Part shown: one piece after another, positions 19,504-26,652 of the stretch
Position numbering within the stretch: the stretch's first letter is position 1
How the letters are laid out: each line of letters opens with the position of its first letter
Assembly (NCBI RefSeq): GCF_013410405.1
Contig: NZ_JACCFK010000002.1
Span: 124,001 to 188,000 of the forward strand
Length of the DNA: 64,000 nt
Direction: 5' to 3'
From: Amycolatopsis endophytica
GTDB lineage: Bacteria > Actinomycetota > Actinomycetes > Mycobacteriales > Pseudonocardiaceae
Notes under the pieces: model-generated
What the model was told of the DNA's origin: nothing
What the model saw: only the letters and a program-made list of their open reading frames with translations
Database searches by the model: none
Made by a program: the position numbers and the translations under genes

Positions 19504-20429
19504 TGAAGGAACAGCTCGCGGTGCCGCAGGCGGAGTTCCGGTCCTACTACGGGCGGCCGGTGCTCAAGCCGCCGGTGTGGGAGTGGAAGATCGCGGCTTA
19601 CCTGTTCACCGGCGGGTTGTCGGCCGGGTCGGCGATGCTGGGTGCCGGGGCCGATCTGACCGGGCGCCCGGCGCTGCGGCGGGTGGGCCGGGCCGGGGCG
19701 CTGGGCGCGCTGGGGGCGAGCCTGTACCTGCTGGTAGCCGATCTCGGGCGGCCGGAACGGTTCCTGCACATGTTGCGGGTGGCCAAGCCGAGTTCGCCGA
19801 TGAGCGTCGGCACCTGGATCCTGGTCGCCTACGGGCCGGGTGCGGGTGTGGCCGGGGTGGCGGAGATGGTGCCATCACGGTGGTGGGCGGGGCGGTTGCT
19901 GCGCCGGCTGGCCCGGCCGGGTGGGCTGGCGGCGGCGGCGATCGCGCCCGCGGTGGCCTCCTACACGTCGGTGTTGTTGTCGCAGACGGCGGTTCCGGCG
20001 TGGCAGGACGCGCACCGGCAGCTGCCGTTCGTGTTCACCGGGTCGGCCGCGGCCAGCGGCGCCGGGCTGGGACTGGTGTTCGCGCCGGTCGGGGAGGCCG
20101 GGCCCGCCCGGCGGCTGGCGGTCATCGGGGCGGCGGCCGAGGTGGCCGGGTCGAAGGTGATCGACCAGCGGCTGGGGCTGACCTCGCAGGCCTACACCAC
20201 GGGCAAGGCGCACCGGCTGCGGAAGTGGTCGGAGTACCTGACGCTGGGCGGCGCCGCGGGCGCGCTGCTCGCCGCCCCACGCGGCCGTGCCGCGGCGGTG
20301 GTTTCCGGGCTGGCGCTGCTGGCGGGCAGCGTGCTGCAGCGGTTCGGGGTGTTCGAGGCCGGGGTGGCGTCCACGAAGGACCCGAAGTACGTGGTGGTGC
20401 CGCAGCGGGAACGGGTCAGCCGGGGCTGA
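19503..20429 (+). CDS. NrfD/PsrC-type membrane subunit of formate dehydrogenase
   Basis: This 308-residue integral membrane protein of the NrfD/PsrC family has about eight hydrophobic helices, with WEWKIAAYLFTGGLSAGSAML at the first and LVADLGRPERFLHMLRV in the loop that marks this family. Such proteins exchange electrons with menaquinone without haem. It replaces the cytochrome b gamma subunit of the E. coli complex. The ATG overlaps the beta-subunit stop by one base. Its last 14 bp overlap the end of the convergent MBL gene. Confidence 0.92.
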   Translation: MKEQLAVPQAEFRSYYGRPVLKPPVWEWKIAAYLFTGGLSAGSAMLGAGADLTGRPALRRVGRAGALGALGASLYLLVADLGRPERFLHMLRVAKPSSPMSVGTWILVAYGPGAGVAGVAEMVPSRWWAGRLLRRLARPGGLAAAAIAPAVASYTSVLLSQTAVPAWQDAHRQLPFVFTGSAAASGAGLGLVFAPVGEAGPARRLAVIGAAAEVAGSKVIDQRLGLTSQAYTTGKAHRLRKWSEYLTLGGAAGALLAAPRGRAAAVVSGLALLAGSVLQRFGVFEAGVASTKDPKYVVVPQRERVSRG

Positions 20430-21225
20430 GCATCGGGCCGAGTGCGAGGCTGTCGCCGCGGGCCAGCAGGCGCACGTCGGTCGCCGGGTGATGGCGCGCC
20501 TCGTGCAGGAAGTTCGACACCGGTGAGGTGAACTTGCCGTAGTCGTCGAAGTGGACGGGCACCACGTGGCCGGGCCTGATCAGGTCCAGCATCCGCCCGC
20601 CCTGGCGGTCGTCCATGGTGACGAGGACGCCGAGCACGCGGGTGCCGCCCAGGTGGAGCACCGCCAGGTCGATCTCGGGGTAGCGGCGGCGGATCTCGGC
20701 GAGCTCGTCGTGCATGATCGTGTCGCCGCTGACGTAGATCCGCAGCGTCGCCGCGCCGGGATGGGCGCTGAATTCCCAGATGCTGCCCATCACCGGCGGC
20801 AGGATCCGGTTCAACGGGCCGCGGGAGTGCCGGGCCGGGACCGCGGTGACGGTGAGCTTCGCCGCGCCGTCGGTGAAGGTTTCGCTGTGCCAGGTGTCCA
20901 GGGCGACGGTGGACCGGAAGCCGTGTTTGGACAGCCGGGTCGCGGCGTGACCGGTGGTCAGGATCGGCACGTCCGCGGGCAGGTCCCGGCGGGCGACGCG
21001 GTCGAAGTGGTCGCCGTGCAGGTGGGACAGCACCACCCCGTCCAGCGGGGGCAGGTCGGCGACCTGGGCGGCCGGTTCGGTTCGGCGGCGGGAGACCAGG
21101 CCCTGACCGAAGTAGGACCACTGGCCGCGGTGCAGGAAGTTCGGGTCGGTCAGGAGGGTGAACGGTCCGAGCCGGACGAGGGTGGTGGCGGTGCCGATGA
21201 AGGTGAGCGAGTCGGCGGGGAACAT
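20416..21225 (-). CDS. MBL-fold (UlaG-like) metal-dependent hydrolase
   Basis: This 269-residue beta-lactamase-fold protein carries the metal motif SHLHGDHFD, a later GHAATRL segment, a SGDT strand and a final HFDDYGKF. The layout is that of UlaG/YtnP-like metal-dependent hydrolases. Such enzymes hydrolyse phosphodiesters, lactones or phospholipid derivatives; the substrate here is unknown. ATG 21225 is preceded by GAAGGA about 8 nt upstream. It converges on the formate dehydrogenase operon with a 14-bp overlap and is probably not functionally linked to it. Confidence 0.85.
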   Translation of the reverse strand: MFPADSLTFIGTATTLVRLGPFTLLTDPNFLHRGQWSYFGQGLVSRRRTEPAAQVADLPPLDGVVLSHLHGDHFDRVARRDLPADVPILTTGHAATRLSKHGFRSTVALDTWHSETFTDGAAKLTVTAVPARHSRGPLNRILPPVMGSIWEFSAHPGAATLRIYVSGDTIMHDELAEIRRRYPEIDLAVLHLGGTRVLGVLVTMDDRQGGRMLDLIRPGHVVPVHFDDYGKFTSPVSNFLHEARHHPATDVRLLARGDSLALGPMLSPG

Positions 21226-21299
21226 CGACGGTCCTTCGGCTGGGCGATCCGGTCCCTGCCCGGGCTACCCACCGCTGCCCCGATGATGCGCGGAACCGG

Positions 21300-22049
21300 T
21301 CAGCCCGCGGTGCGGAGCGCGGTGACGGCCAGTGTCGTCAGTGGCACCGTGAACCCGCCGCCGATCGCGTCGATCGCCGCGCCGACGCCGGTCAGCACCT
21401 CGGCCCGCTGCTGCGGCGGGAGCGGGGTCAGTCCACCGGTGGTGGACATCTGGTCGAGCCATTCGTCGCGGGAATAGGTTCGCTCGGCGTCGAAGCGCCA
21501 CTGCTCCGGCTCGGCGAACGCGCCGGATTCGCGGATCTGTCCGGCGACCGTGGCGAGGCCGGCGCGGTAGGTCTCCACCGGGTCGGTGTGCGCGCCGGGG
21601 TTCACCGGGGAGCCGGGTACCACGCGCCGGATCGCCGCGCCGAGGGCTTCCATCACCTCGGGTGGCGCCTGGAAGGCGTGGGCGAACACCGCGAACCGGC
21701 CGCCGGGGCGCAGCACCCGCGCGACCTTGGCCAGGCCGGCGACCGGATCCACCCAGTGCCAGGACTGCGCGGCGATGACCGCGTCGAACGTCCGTCCGGT
21801 GGGGTCCCAGTCCTCGAACGTCGCGACCTCGGTCTCGACGCCGCTGCCGCGGGCGAACCCGGCCATGCGGGCGTCGGGTTCGACGCCGAGCACCCTGGCG
21901 CCCGCGGTCTGGAACTGGCGGGCGGCGATGCCGGTGCCGCACCCGACGTCGAGCACGTCGGTACCGGTGACGCGGTCGATCAGGGCTTGCGGGTACGGGG
22001 GCCGGGCGCGGTCGTAGAGGGCGGCGTCGGTTCCGAAGGACTCGGCCAT
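21300..22049 (-). CDS. Class I SAM-dependent methyltransferase
   Basis: This protein has the Rossmann-type methyltransferase motif I VLDVGCGTGIAARQF, an acidic VLGVEPD loop, the post-motif segment AAQSWHWVDP and VLRPGGRF. It belongs to the broad UbiE/Methyltransf_11 group; the substrate is not predictable. ATG 22049 (AESFGTDAALYDRARP) is preferred: the ATG at 22079 also fits the frame but lies inside an operator palindrome. The gene is divergent from a TetR regulator with two operator copies between them, so it is probably that regulator's target. Confidence 0.85.
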   Translation of the reverse strand: MAESFGTDAALYDRARPPYPQALIDRVTGTDVLDVGCGTGIAARQFQTAGARVLGVEPDARMAGFARGSGVETEVATFEDWDPTGRTFDAVIAAQSWHWVDPVAGLAKVARVLRPGGRFAVFAHAFQAPPEVMEALGAAIRRVVPGSPVNPGAHTDPVETYRAGLATVAGQIRESGAFAEPEQWRFDAERTYSRDEWLDQMSTTGGLTPLPPQQRAEVLTGVGAAIDAIGGGFTVPLTTLAVTALRTAG

Positions 22050-22072
22050 CCGGCGGGCCTCATGCGGTAAAA

Positions 22073-22106
22073 TGGGCATGCGCCCACGCTAATGGGCATG
22101 CGCCCA
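22073..22106. promoter_or_regulatory. Tandem operator pair between methyltransferase and TetR genes
   Basis: The 14-mer TGGGCATGCGCCCA occurs twice (22073-22086 and 22093-22106), exactly 20 bp apart. TGGGC and GCCCA are inverted arms. Two turns of helix separate the copies, as for TetR dimers binding cooperatively. The pair lies in the divergent promoter region of the TetR gene and its neighbour. Confidence 0.7.
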
Positions 22107-22132
22107 CTACGTCAACGCACGGAGGTGACCGA

Positions 22133-22729
22133 GTGCCCACGGGGGTGCACATCCGCGACGCCCGCCGCCAGTTGTTCGACGCCGCGGAGCGGATCCTGCT
22201 GCGGGAGGGCCCGGCCGCGCTGACCAGCCGCGCGGTCACGGCCGAGGCCGGTTGCGCCAAGGGAGTGCTGCACCGGCACTTCGCCGACTTCGACGACTTC
22301 CTCGCCGAACTGGTGCGCGAACGCGTCGCACGGCTCGAAGACCAGGCCGCCGCGCTGCACGGAACGGCAGGCACCGGCAGTGTGATCGCCAACCTCACCG
22401 ACGCGCTGATCGAGTTGTTCGACCCGGTCGCGGTGGGCGTCGTCGGGCTGGTCATCTTCCGGGACGAGCTGCGCGCGCGGCTGCGCCAGGCGTGGCCGGG
22501 CATCCCGGTCCTGACCGAAGCGGCCGCCATGATCGCCGCCTACCTGACCGACGAATGCGAACTGGGCCGCCTCGCCGCCGACACCGACGCCGGTTCCCTG
22601 GCCCTCGCCCTGATCGGGTCCGGTCACCTCCTCTTCGCCGACCGCGCCAGCGGGCCGCCCGGCTTCGCGGCGGTCGAGCAGGTGGTGAGCGCGGTGCTCG
22701 CGGACGTCGTGGGACGCCGGCTGTTGTGA
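22133..22729 (+). CDS. TetR/AcrR family transcriptional regulator
   Basis: This 198-residue regulator has an N-terminal TetR helix-turn-helix: RDARRQLFDAAERILLREGP, LTSRAVTAEAGCAKGVLHRHFADFDDFLAEL. Its helical ligand domain is unrelated to any specific subfamily I can name. The GTG start has GGAGG 7 nt upstream. Two palindromic operators lie 27-60 bp upstream, between it and the divergent methyltransferase, which implies autoregulation plus control of the methyltransferase. Confidence 0.9.
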   Translation: MPTGVHIRDARRQLFDAAERILLREGPAALTSRAVTAEAGCAKGVLHRHFADFDDFLAELVRERVARLEDQAAALHGTAGTGSVIANLTDALIELFDPVAVGVVGLVIFRDELRARLRQAWPGIPVLTEAAAMIAAYLTDECELGRLAADTDAGSLALALIGSGHLLFADRASGPPGFAAVEQVVSAVLADVVGRRLL

Positions 22730-22902
22730 GAGTGCCGCGACGCGGGTTCTGCGCTGCGCGCGGCTGAGGGCGCCGGCTTCGCTTCGCTACACCCCGGCGC
22801 TGGTGGTGGGCCGCGTTGCCGGGTGTGGCGTTGGTGCGTAGGGCTGCTTGCGGTGGATGGTCGACTCGCGGTCCGAAACGTGGGACTCGCCGAAGGTGCG
22901 CG
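22730..22902. other. Gene-free spacer resembling a dispersed intergenic repeat
   Basis: This 173-bp stretch has no supported gene. It is GC-rich and contains a GGTGGTGGGC segment also found in the 53-bp tandem repeat at 38.5-38.75 kb. A minus-strand reading ending GESHVSDRESTIHRK looks like a peptide often mis-annotated at actinomycete gene ends. A repeated, non-coding element is possible but unproven from one window. Confidence 0.3.
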
Positions 22903-23868
22903 TCAGCCGATCTCGCGTAGGTGGTGCTGGAAAGCGGTGTCGGCCGCCCGCAACGGCATGCCGAGTGCATGGCTGTAGGTGCGTGCCCAGGCCAGCCGCC
23001 GCTGCAGTTCCTCGCCGTCGGGCGTGTAGCGGGCGCCGGCGGCGGCGCGGTAGGTCGTCGCGGCCTGCTCGGCGGCGGTTTCGGCCTGGCGGTGGGCCTG
23101 CGCGGCCAGCCTGCGGCGGTGCTTGTCGGCGGCGGTGAGGGTTTCCTCGGCCAGCAACTGCGCCTGCGACAGCAGGGAAACGGCCAGCTCGTCGACGACC
23201 GCAGCGCCCTCCGTGGGCTCGCGCGGGCTGCGGGCCCGCAGTCGCGCCACTTCCGCACGCAGGCGCGTCGCCTCGCGGTCGCGCGCGGTGATCTCCTCGG
23301 CGACGCGACGCTGGAACGCGCGCACGTCCTCGCGGTCGAAACCGCGCCGGTACCGCCGCGCACGGCGGAACAGGCGGCCCCGCACCCGGTCGGCGGTCAG
23401 CTCGGCCCGCGGACCGGAATCCCCGTCGCCCAAGGGAAGCCGCACGCTCTGCCGACCGCGGCCGCGCACCTCGGCGTTGGTCATCACCTCGGCGACCACG
23501 GCGTAGGCGCCGGTCCAGTCCGCCGCCAGCTCCGGGGTCCACTCGTCACCCAGGAACCGTTCCAGCGTGGCCAGCAGCGCCTGGCCGACCAGCGGGTAGA
23601 ACTCCGGCAGCACGCCGGACTCGCGGTGCGCCCGCCCGAGCCGCCGCAGGGAGGGGACCGCGGCGTCGAGGTCGTCCACCCGCGACACGATGTCGCCCAG
23701 CGCCGCGACGAACCGGCCCCGCTGCTCGGTCAGCGACACCTCGAACAACTCCCGCAGCGCCGGGCGCAGCAGGAACAACGTGGCGTAGAACGACAGCGCG
23801 AACTCGTCGCCGCGCTCGGCGACCGTGGACCAGCTCGCCCGGAGACGCGCGACGTCCACGGCGGTCAA
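22903..23868 (-). CDS. Globin domain fused to DivIVA-like coiled coil
   Basis: Residues 1-135 form a flavohaemoglobin-type globin: Tyr28 (B10, LSFYATLF), Gln49 and the proximal His81 (LGRAHRESGVLPEFYPLVG) are all present, so haem binding is expected. In place of the FAD/NAD reductase domain there is a DivIVA-like segment, RGFDREDVRAFQRRVAEEI (about 175-193), then coiled coil to residue 213. A second helical block, SLLSQAQLLAEETLTAADKH, and following helices resemble Wag31/DivIVA C-termini. The start is TTG (23868); GTG 23859 is possible. A 7-bp-arm palindrome lies just upstream. It may link gas sensing to cell-pole or envelope organisation; this function is inferred. Confidence 0.8.
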   Translation of the reverse strand: MTAVDVARLRASWSTVAERGDEFALSFYATLFLLRPALRELFEVSLTEQRGRFVAALGDIVSRVDDLDAAVPSLRRLGRAHRESGVLPEFYPLVGQALLATLERFLGDEWTPELAADWTGAYAVVAEVMTNAEVRGRGRQSVRLPLGDGDSGPRAELTADRVRGRLFRRARRYRRGFDREDVRAFQRRVAEEITARDREATRLRAEVARLRARSPREPTEGAAVVDELAVSLLSQAQLLAEETLTAADKHRRRLAAQAHRQAETAAEQAATTYRAAAGARYTPDGEELQRRLAWARTYSHALGMPLRAADTAFQHHLREIG

Positions 23869-23885
23869 CGCGCCTGCCCGGTCGT

Positions 23886-23903
23886 GACCGGGCTTTCCCG
23901 GTC
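23886..23903. promoter_or_regulatory. Palindrome upstream of the globin gene
   Basis: GACCGGG (23886-23892) and CCCGGTC (23897-23903) are perfect arms around CTTT, 18-35 bp upstream of the globin start. It could be an operator or a 5'-leader hairpin. The remaining sequence up to the GH3 terminator shows nothing else recognisable. Confidence 0.4.
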
Positions 23904-24071
23904 GGTGCAGGTCATCGCGCCCGTCCTTCCCTCGCCGAATGGCAGGAGCCAGGGCATGGGTCGAAGTGACGTGCGTGGCGGTGCGGGTAGCGGAGCCAGC
24001 GCACGGCCCACGGCAAGCGGCTCCGCCACTTCGACACAGACCCTAGGACGGGCCACCGGCCCAGGGAAGTG

Positions 24072-24088
24072 TTTTCCAGAGTGGAAAA
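24072..24088. repeat. Short A/T-rich inverted repeat next to the GH3 terminator
   Basis: TTTTCCA and TGGAAAA are perfect arms around GAG, directly beyond the GH3 terminator hairpin, in a region otherwise almost free of A/T runs. It may extend the terminator structure or be a protein-binding site for the downstream globin gene. Confidence 0.35.
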
Positions 24089-24103
24089 AAGGTTTCGGAA
24101 ACC
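24085..24103 (-). terminator. Intrinsic terminator of the GH3 gene
   Basis: On the minus strand GGTTTC-C-GAAACC forms a compact hairpin followed immediately by six T residues. It lies 50 bp after the GH3 stop codon. Confidence 0.65.
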
Positions 24104-24152
24104 ACGGGAGGGCCGGTGCCGGATCGCGGGGACCCGGCACCGGCGGCGCAGG

Positions 24153-26006
24153 TCAGCGGCCCCGGTACCGCAGGCCGTACCCGTAGGGGAACAGCGGGTC
24201 CTGACCGTCGCCGACGTTGATCGGCTGCTGCCCGGCACTCCGCATCCACGTCACCGGCAGCTTCCCGGTCGGGTTGTAGTCACCGAAGAGCACGTCGGCC
24301 ACGCCGCCGCCCTCGGTGCCCGGCAGCCACGACGCCAGCAGCGCGTCCCAGCCCGGCAGTTCCGTGGCGATGTCCAGCGGGCGGCCGGACACCAGCACGA
24401 CCACGACCGGCACCCCGGAGTCCTTGAGGCGCTGCAGGGTCGCCAGATCCTCGGCGTCCAGCCCCATCCCCGCCGGCCGGTCGCCCATGAACTCGGCGTA
24501 GGGCGTCTCGCCGACCACCGCGACCGCGACGTCGTAGTTCCCGTCGATGCCGGTGCCGTCCCGGCTGTAGGTCACCGCGCTGGAGCGCGCCTTGTCGCGG
24601 ATCCCTTGCAGGATCGTGGTTCCGGGCGTGATCGGGCCACTGGAACCCTGCCAGCTGATCGTCCAGCCGCCGCTCTGGTTGCCGATGTCGTCGGCGTTCT
24701 TGCCCGCCACGAAGATCTTCTGGCCGCGCTTGTCCAGTGGCAGCACGCCGCCGTCGTTCTTGAGCAGCACCTGCGATTCACGCACCGCCTGCCGGGCCAG
24801 CGCCCGGTGTGCCTGGCTGCCGACCGTGCCGGTGAGCCGCCGGTCGGTGAAGGGCCGCTCGAACAGGCCGAGCTGGAACTTCTTGGTCAGGATGCGGCGG
24901 TTGGCGTCGTCGATCCGGCTCATCGGGATACCGCCGGATTCGACCTCGGCGCGCAGGATGCCGAGGAACTTCACGTAGTCGTAGGGCACCATCACCATGT
25001 CCACGCCCGCGTTGATCGAGGCGCGCACTTCCTCGGCGGTGAATCCGTCCTGCCCGTCGATCTTGTCGATGCCCTGCCAGTCCGAGATCACGAAGCCGGA
25101 GAAGCCCAGTTCCTTCTTGAGCACGTCGGTGATCAGGTATCCGTTGGCGTGCATCTTCACGCCGTTCCAGCTGCTGAAAGAAATCATCACCGACCCGACA
25201 CCGCGTCGCACCGCGGCCTGGAACGGCGCCAGGTGGAGGGCGCGCAGCTGCGCCTCGGTGAGTTCGGTGTCGCCCTGGTCGACACCACCGGTGGTGCCGC
25301 CGTCGCCGACGTAGTGCTTGGCCGTGGCGAGCACGGATCCCTTGCTGGACAACGACCTGCCCTGCAGGCCGTCGATGATCGTGGACATCGACGAGACCAG
25401 CTCCGGGGTTTCGCCGAAGGACTCGTAGGTGCGGCCCCAGCGGTCGTTGCGCGCCACGCACAGACAGGGCGCGAAGTCCCAGTCGACGCCGGTCCCGGCG
25501 ACCTCTTCGGCGACCGCGTCACCGATCCGTTCGACCAGACGCGGATCACGGGTGGCGCCCAGTCCGATGTTGTGCGGGAAGATCGTGGCGCCGTGGACGT
25601 TGTTGTGGCCGTGCACCGCGTCCACGCCGTAGATGATCGGGATGTGCAGGGGAGAGGTCAGCGCGGCGCGCTGGAACCCGTCGTACATGTCGGCCCAGGA
25701 CCGGGCCGTGTTCGGGGTGGGGACGGAACCACCGCCGGAGAGCAGCGACCCGAGCCGGTAGGTGGCGATGTCGGCGGGGTCGGTGATGGCGGCGCGTTCG
25801 GCCTGCGTCATCTGGCCGAGCTTGTCGTCGAGGCTCATGCGGGACATCAGGTCGTGCACCCGCACGGCGACCGGCTGGGACGCGTCGAGGTAGGCGGGCC
25901 CGTGGTGGGCGGGAGCGGCCGCCACGGAGGTCGCGCCGGACACGAGCGCGACGGTGGCGGTGAGTGCGGCGAAAAGGGATCTCCGGCGAACTGGTCGGGG
26001 TCTCAT
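24153..26006 (-). CDS. Secreted GH3 family beta-glucosidase
   Basis: This 617-residue glycoside hydrolase starts with a signal peptide (RRRSLFAALTATVALVSG, cleaved near AAAPAHH). The catalytic (beta/alpha)8 domain has the KH motif at 230-231 and the nucleophile Asp309 in GFVISDWQGI. A C-terminal alpha/beta domain contains the LLKNDGGVLPL segment. Closest known types are bacterial and plant beta-D-glucan exohydrolases that release glucose from 1,3/1,4-linked chains. ATG 26006 has AAGGAGG at 7 nt. A GTTGC-N5-GCAAC inverted repeat lies 29-43 bp upstream and an intrinsic terminator follows the gene. Confidence 0.93.
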   Translation of the reverse strand: MRPRPVRRRSLFAALTATVALVSGATSVAAAPAHHGPAYLDASQPVAVRVHDLMSRMSLDDKLGQMTQAERAAITDPADIATYRLGSLLSGGGSVPTPNTARSWADMYDGFQRAALTSPLHIPIIYGVDAVHGHNNVHGATIFPHNIGLGATRDPRLVERIGDAVAEEVAGTGVDWDFAPCLCVARNDRWGRTYESFGETPELVSSMSTIIDGLQGRSLSSKGSVLATAKHYVGDGGTTGGVDQGDTELTEAQLRALHLAPFQAAVRRGVGSVMISFSSWNGVKMHANGYLITDVLKKELGFSGFVISDWQGIDKIDGQDGFTAEEVRASINAGVDMVMVPYDYVKFLGILRAEVESGGIPMSRIDDANRRILTKKFQLGLFERPFTDRRLTGTVGSQAHRALARQAVRESQVLLKNDGGVLPLDKRGQKIFVAGKNADDIGNQSGGWTISWQGSSGPITPGTTILQGIRDKARSSAVTYSRDGTGIDGNYDVAVAVVGETPYAEFMGDRPAGMGLDAEDLATLQRLKDSGVPVVVVLVSGRPLDIATELPGWDALLASWLPGTEGGGVADVLFGDYNPTGKLPVTWMRSAGQQPINVGDGQDPLFPYGYGLRYRGR

Positions 26007-26034
26007 CCGTGGTCCTCCTTGACACATCGGATTT

Positions 26035-26049
26035 GTTGCCGCGAGCAAC
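26035..26049. promoter_or_regulatory. Inverted repeat upstream of the GH3 gene
   Basis: GTTGC-CGCGA-GCAAC, 15 bp, lies 29-43 bp upstream of the GH3 start, between the start and an A/T-rich stretch (TTAAA). The position fits an operator for a sugar-responsive repressor or a small leader hairpin. Confidence 0.3.
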
Positions 26050-26135
26050 TTAAACCGGGTGTAACGTAGCCCACACCTCTCCTGGAGGTCCAGACCTCTG
26101 TTCGGCCCACGACGTTCGTCGGTAGGTTGGCGGAC

Positions 26136-26651
26136 ATGGCAAGGCCGAACAGCACCGTCGTCGTGCTCGCCGGTGCCGGAGCGGGGGAGATCCTGGCCCG
26201 GCTCGACGGGCTGGCGAACGTGCGTGTGGCGCGGTCCGGGGACCCGGCCGTCCTGGCCGGGCAGGGGCCCTATGTCCTGCACGGGCACGACCCACTGGCG
26301 GCGGTCGGCGAGGCGTGGGCGGGGTTCTTCGACCGGCAGGCCGAGCCGGGCGCGCTCGAGGTGGCGATCGAAACCACGCTGACGGGCCTGCGCGGGGGAA
26401 GCGCGCTGCTGCCCGACTACTACCTGGTGCTCGACCCGGAATCCCTGTCCGCGACCGCAAAACACTGGTGGCTGGGTGTTCTCGCGGGCGCGGCGCCCAG
26501 CCGCGTGGTGCCGGTCGCCCCGAGCGCCGCGGCGGTGCGGGAAGCGCTGTCCCGGCTCCCCGCCGGCCGGTGGTGGCCCGACGACCTCGACACGTGGTTG
26601 CGCGACCTGGTCCGGACGGTGCCCGACCAGGTCGCGCTGCCGCGCGCCTGA
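26136..26651 (+). CDS. Hypothetical protein, 171 aa
   Basis: I do not recognise this family. The protein is soluble, with no signal peptide or membrane segment, and opens with a hydrophobic strand and Gly-rich turn (TVVVLAGAGAGEIL) reminiscent of a Rossmann-like start. It is Trp-rich in the second half (KHWWLGVL, GRWWPDDLDTWLRDL). ATG 26136 lies 7 nt after TAGGTT, so the transcript is probably leaderless. It is divergent from the GH3 gene and ends 1 bp from the stop of the convergent monooxygenase. Confidence 0.72.
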   Translation: MARPNSTVVVLAGAGAGEILARLDGLANVRVARSGDPAVLAGQGPYVLHGHDPLAAVGEAWAGFFDRQAEPGALEVAIETTLTGLRGGSALLPDYYLVLDPESLSATAKHWWLGVLAGAAPSRVVPVAPSAAAVREALSRLPAGRWWPDDLDTWLRDLVRTVPDQVALPRA

Positions 26652-26652
26652 G

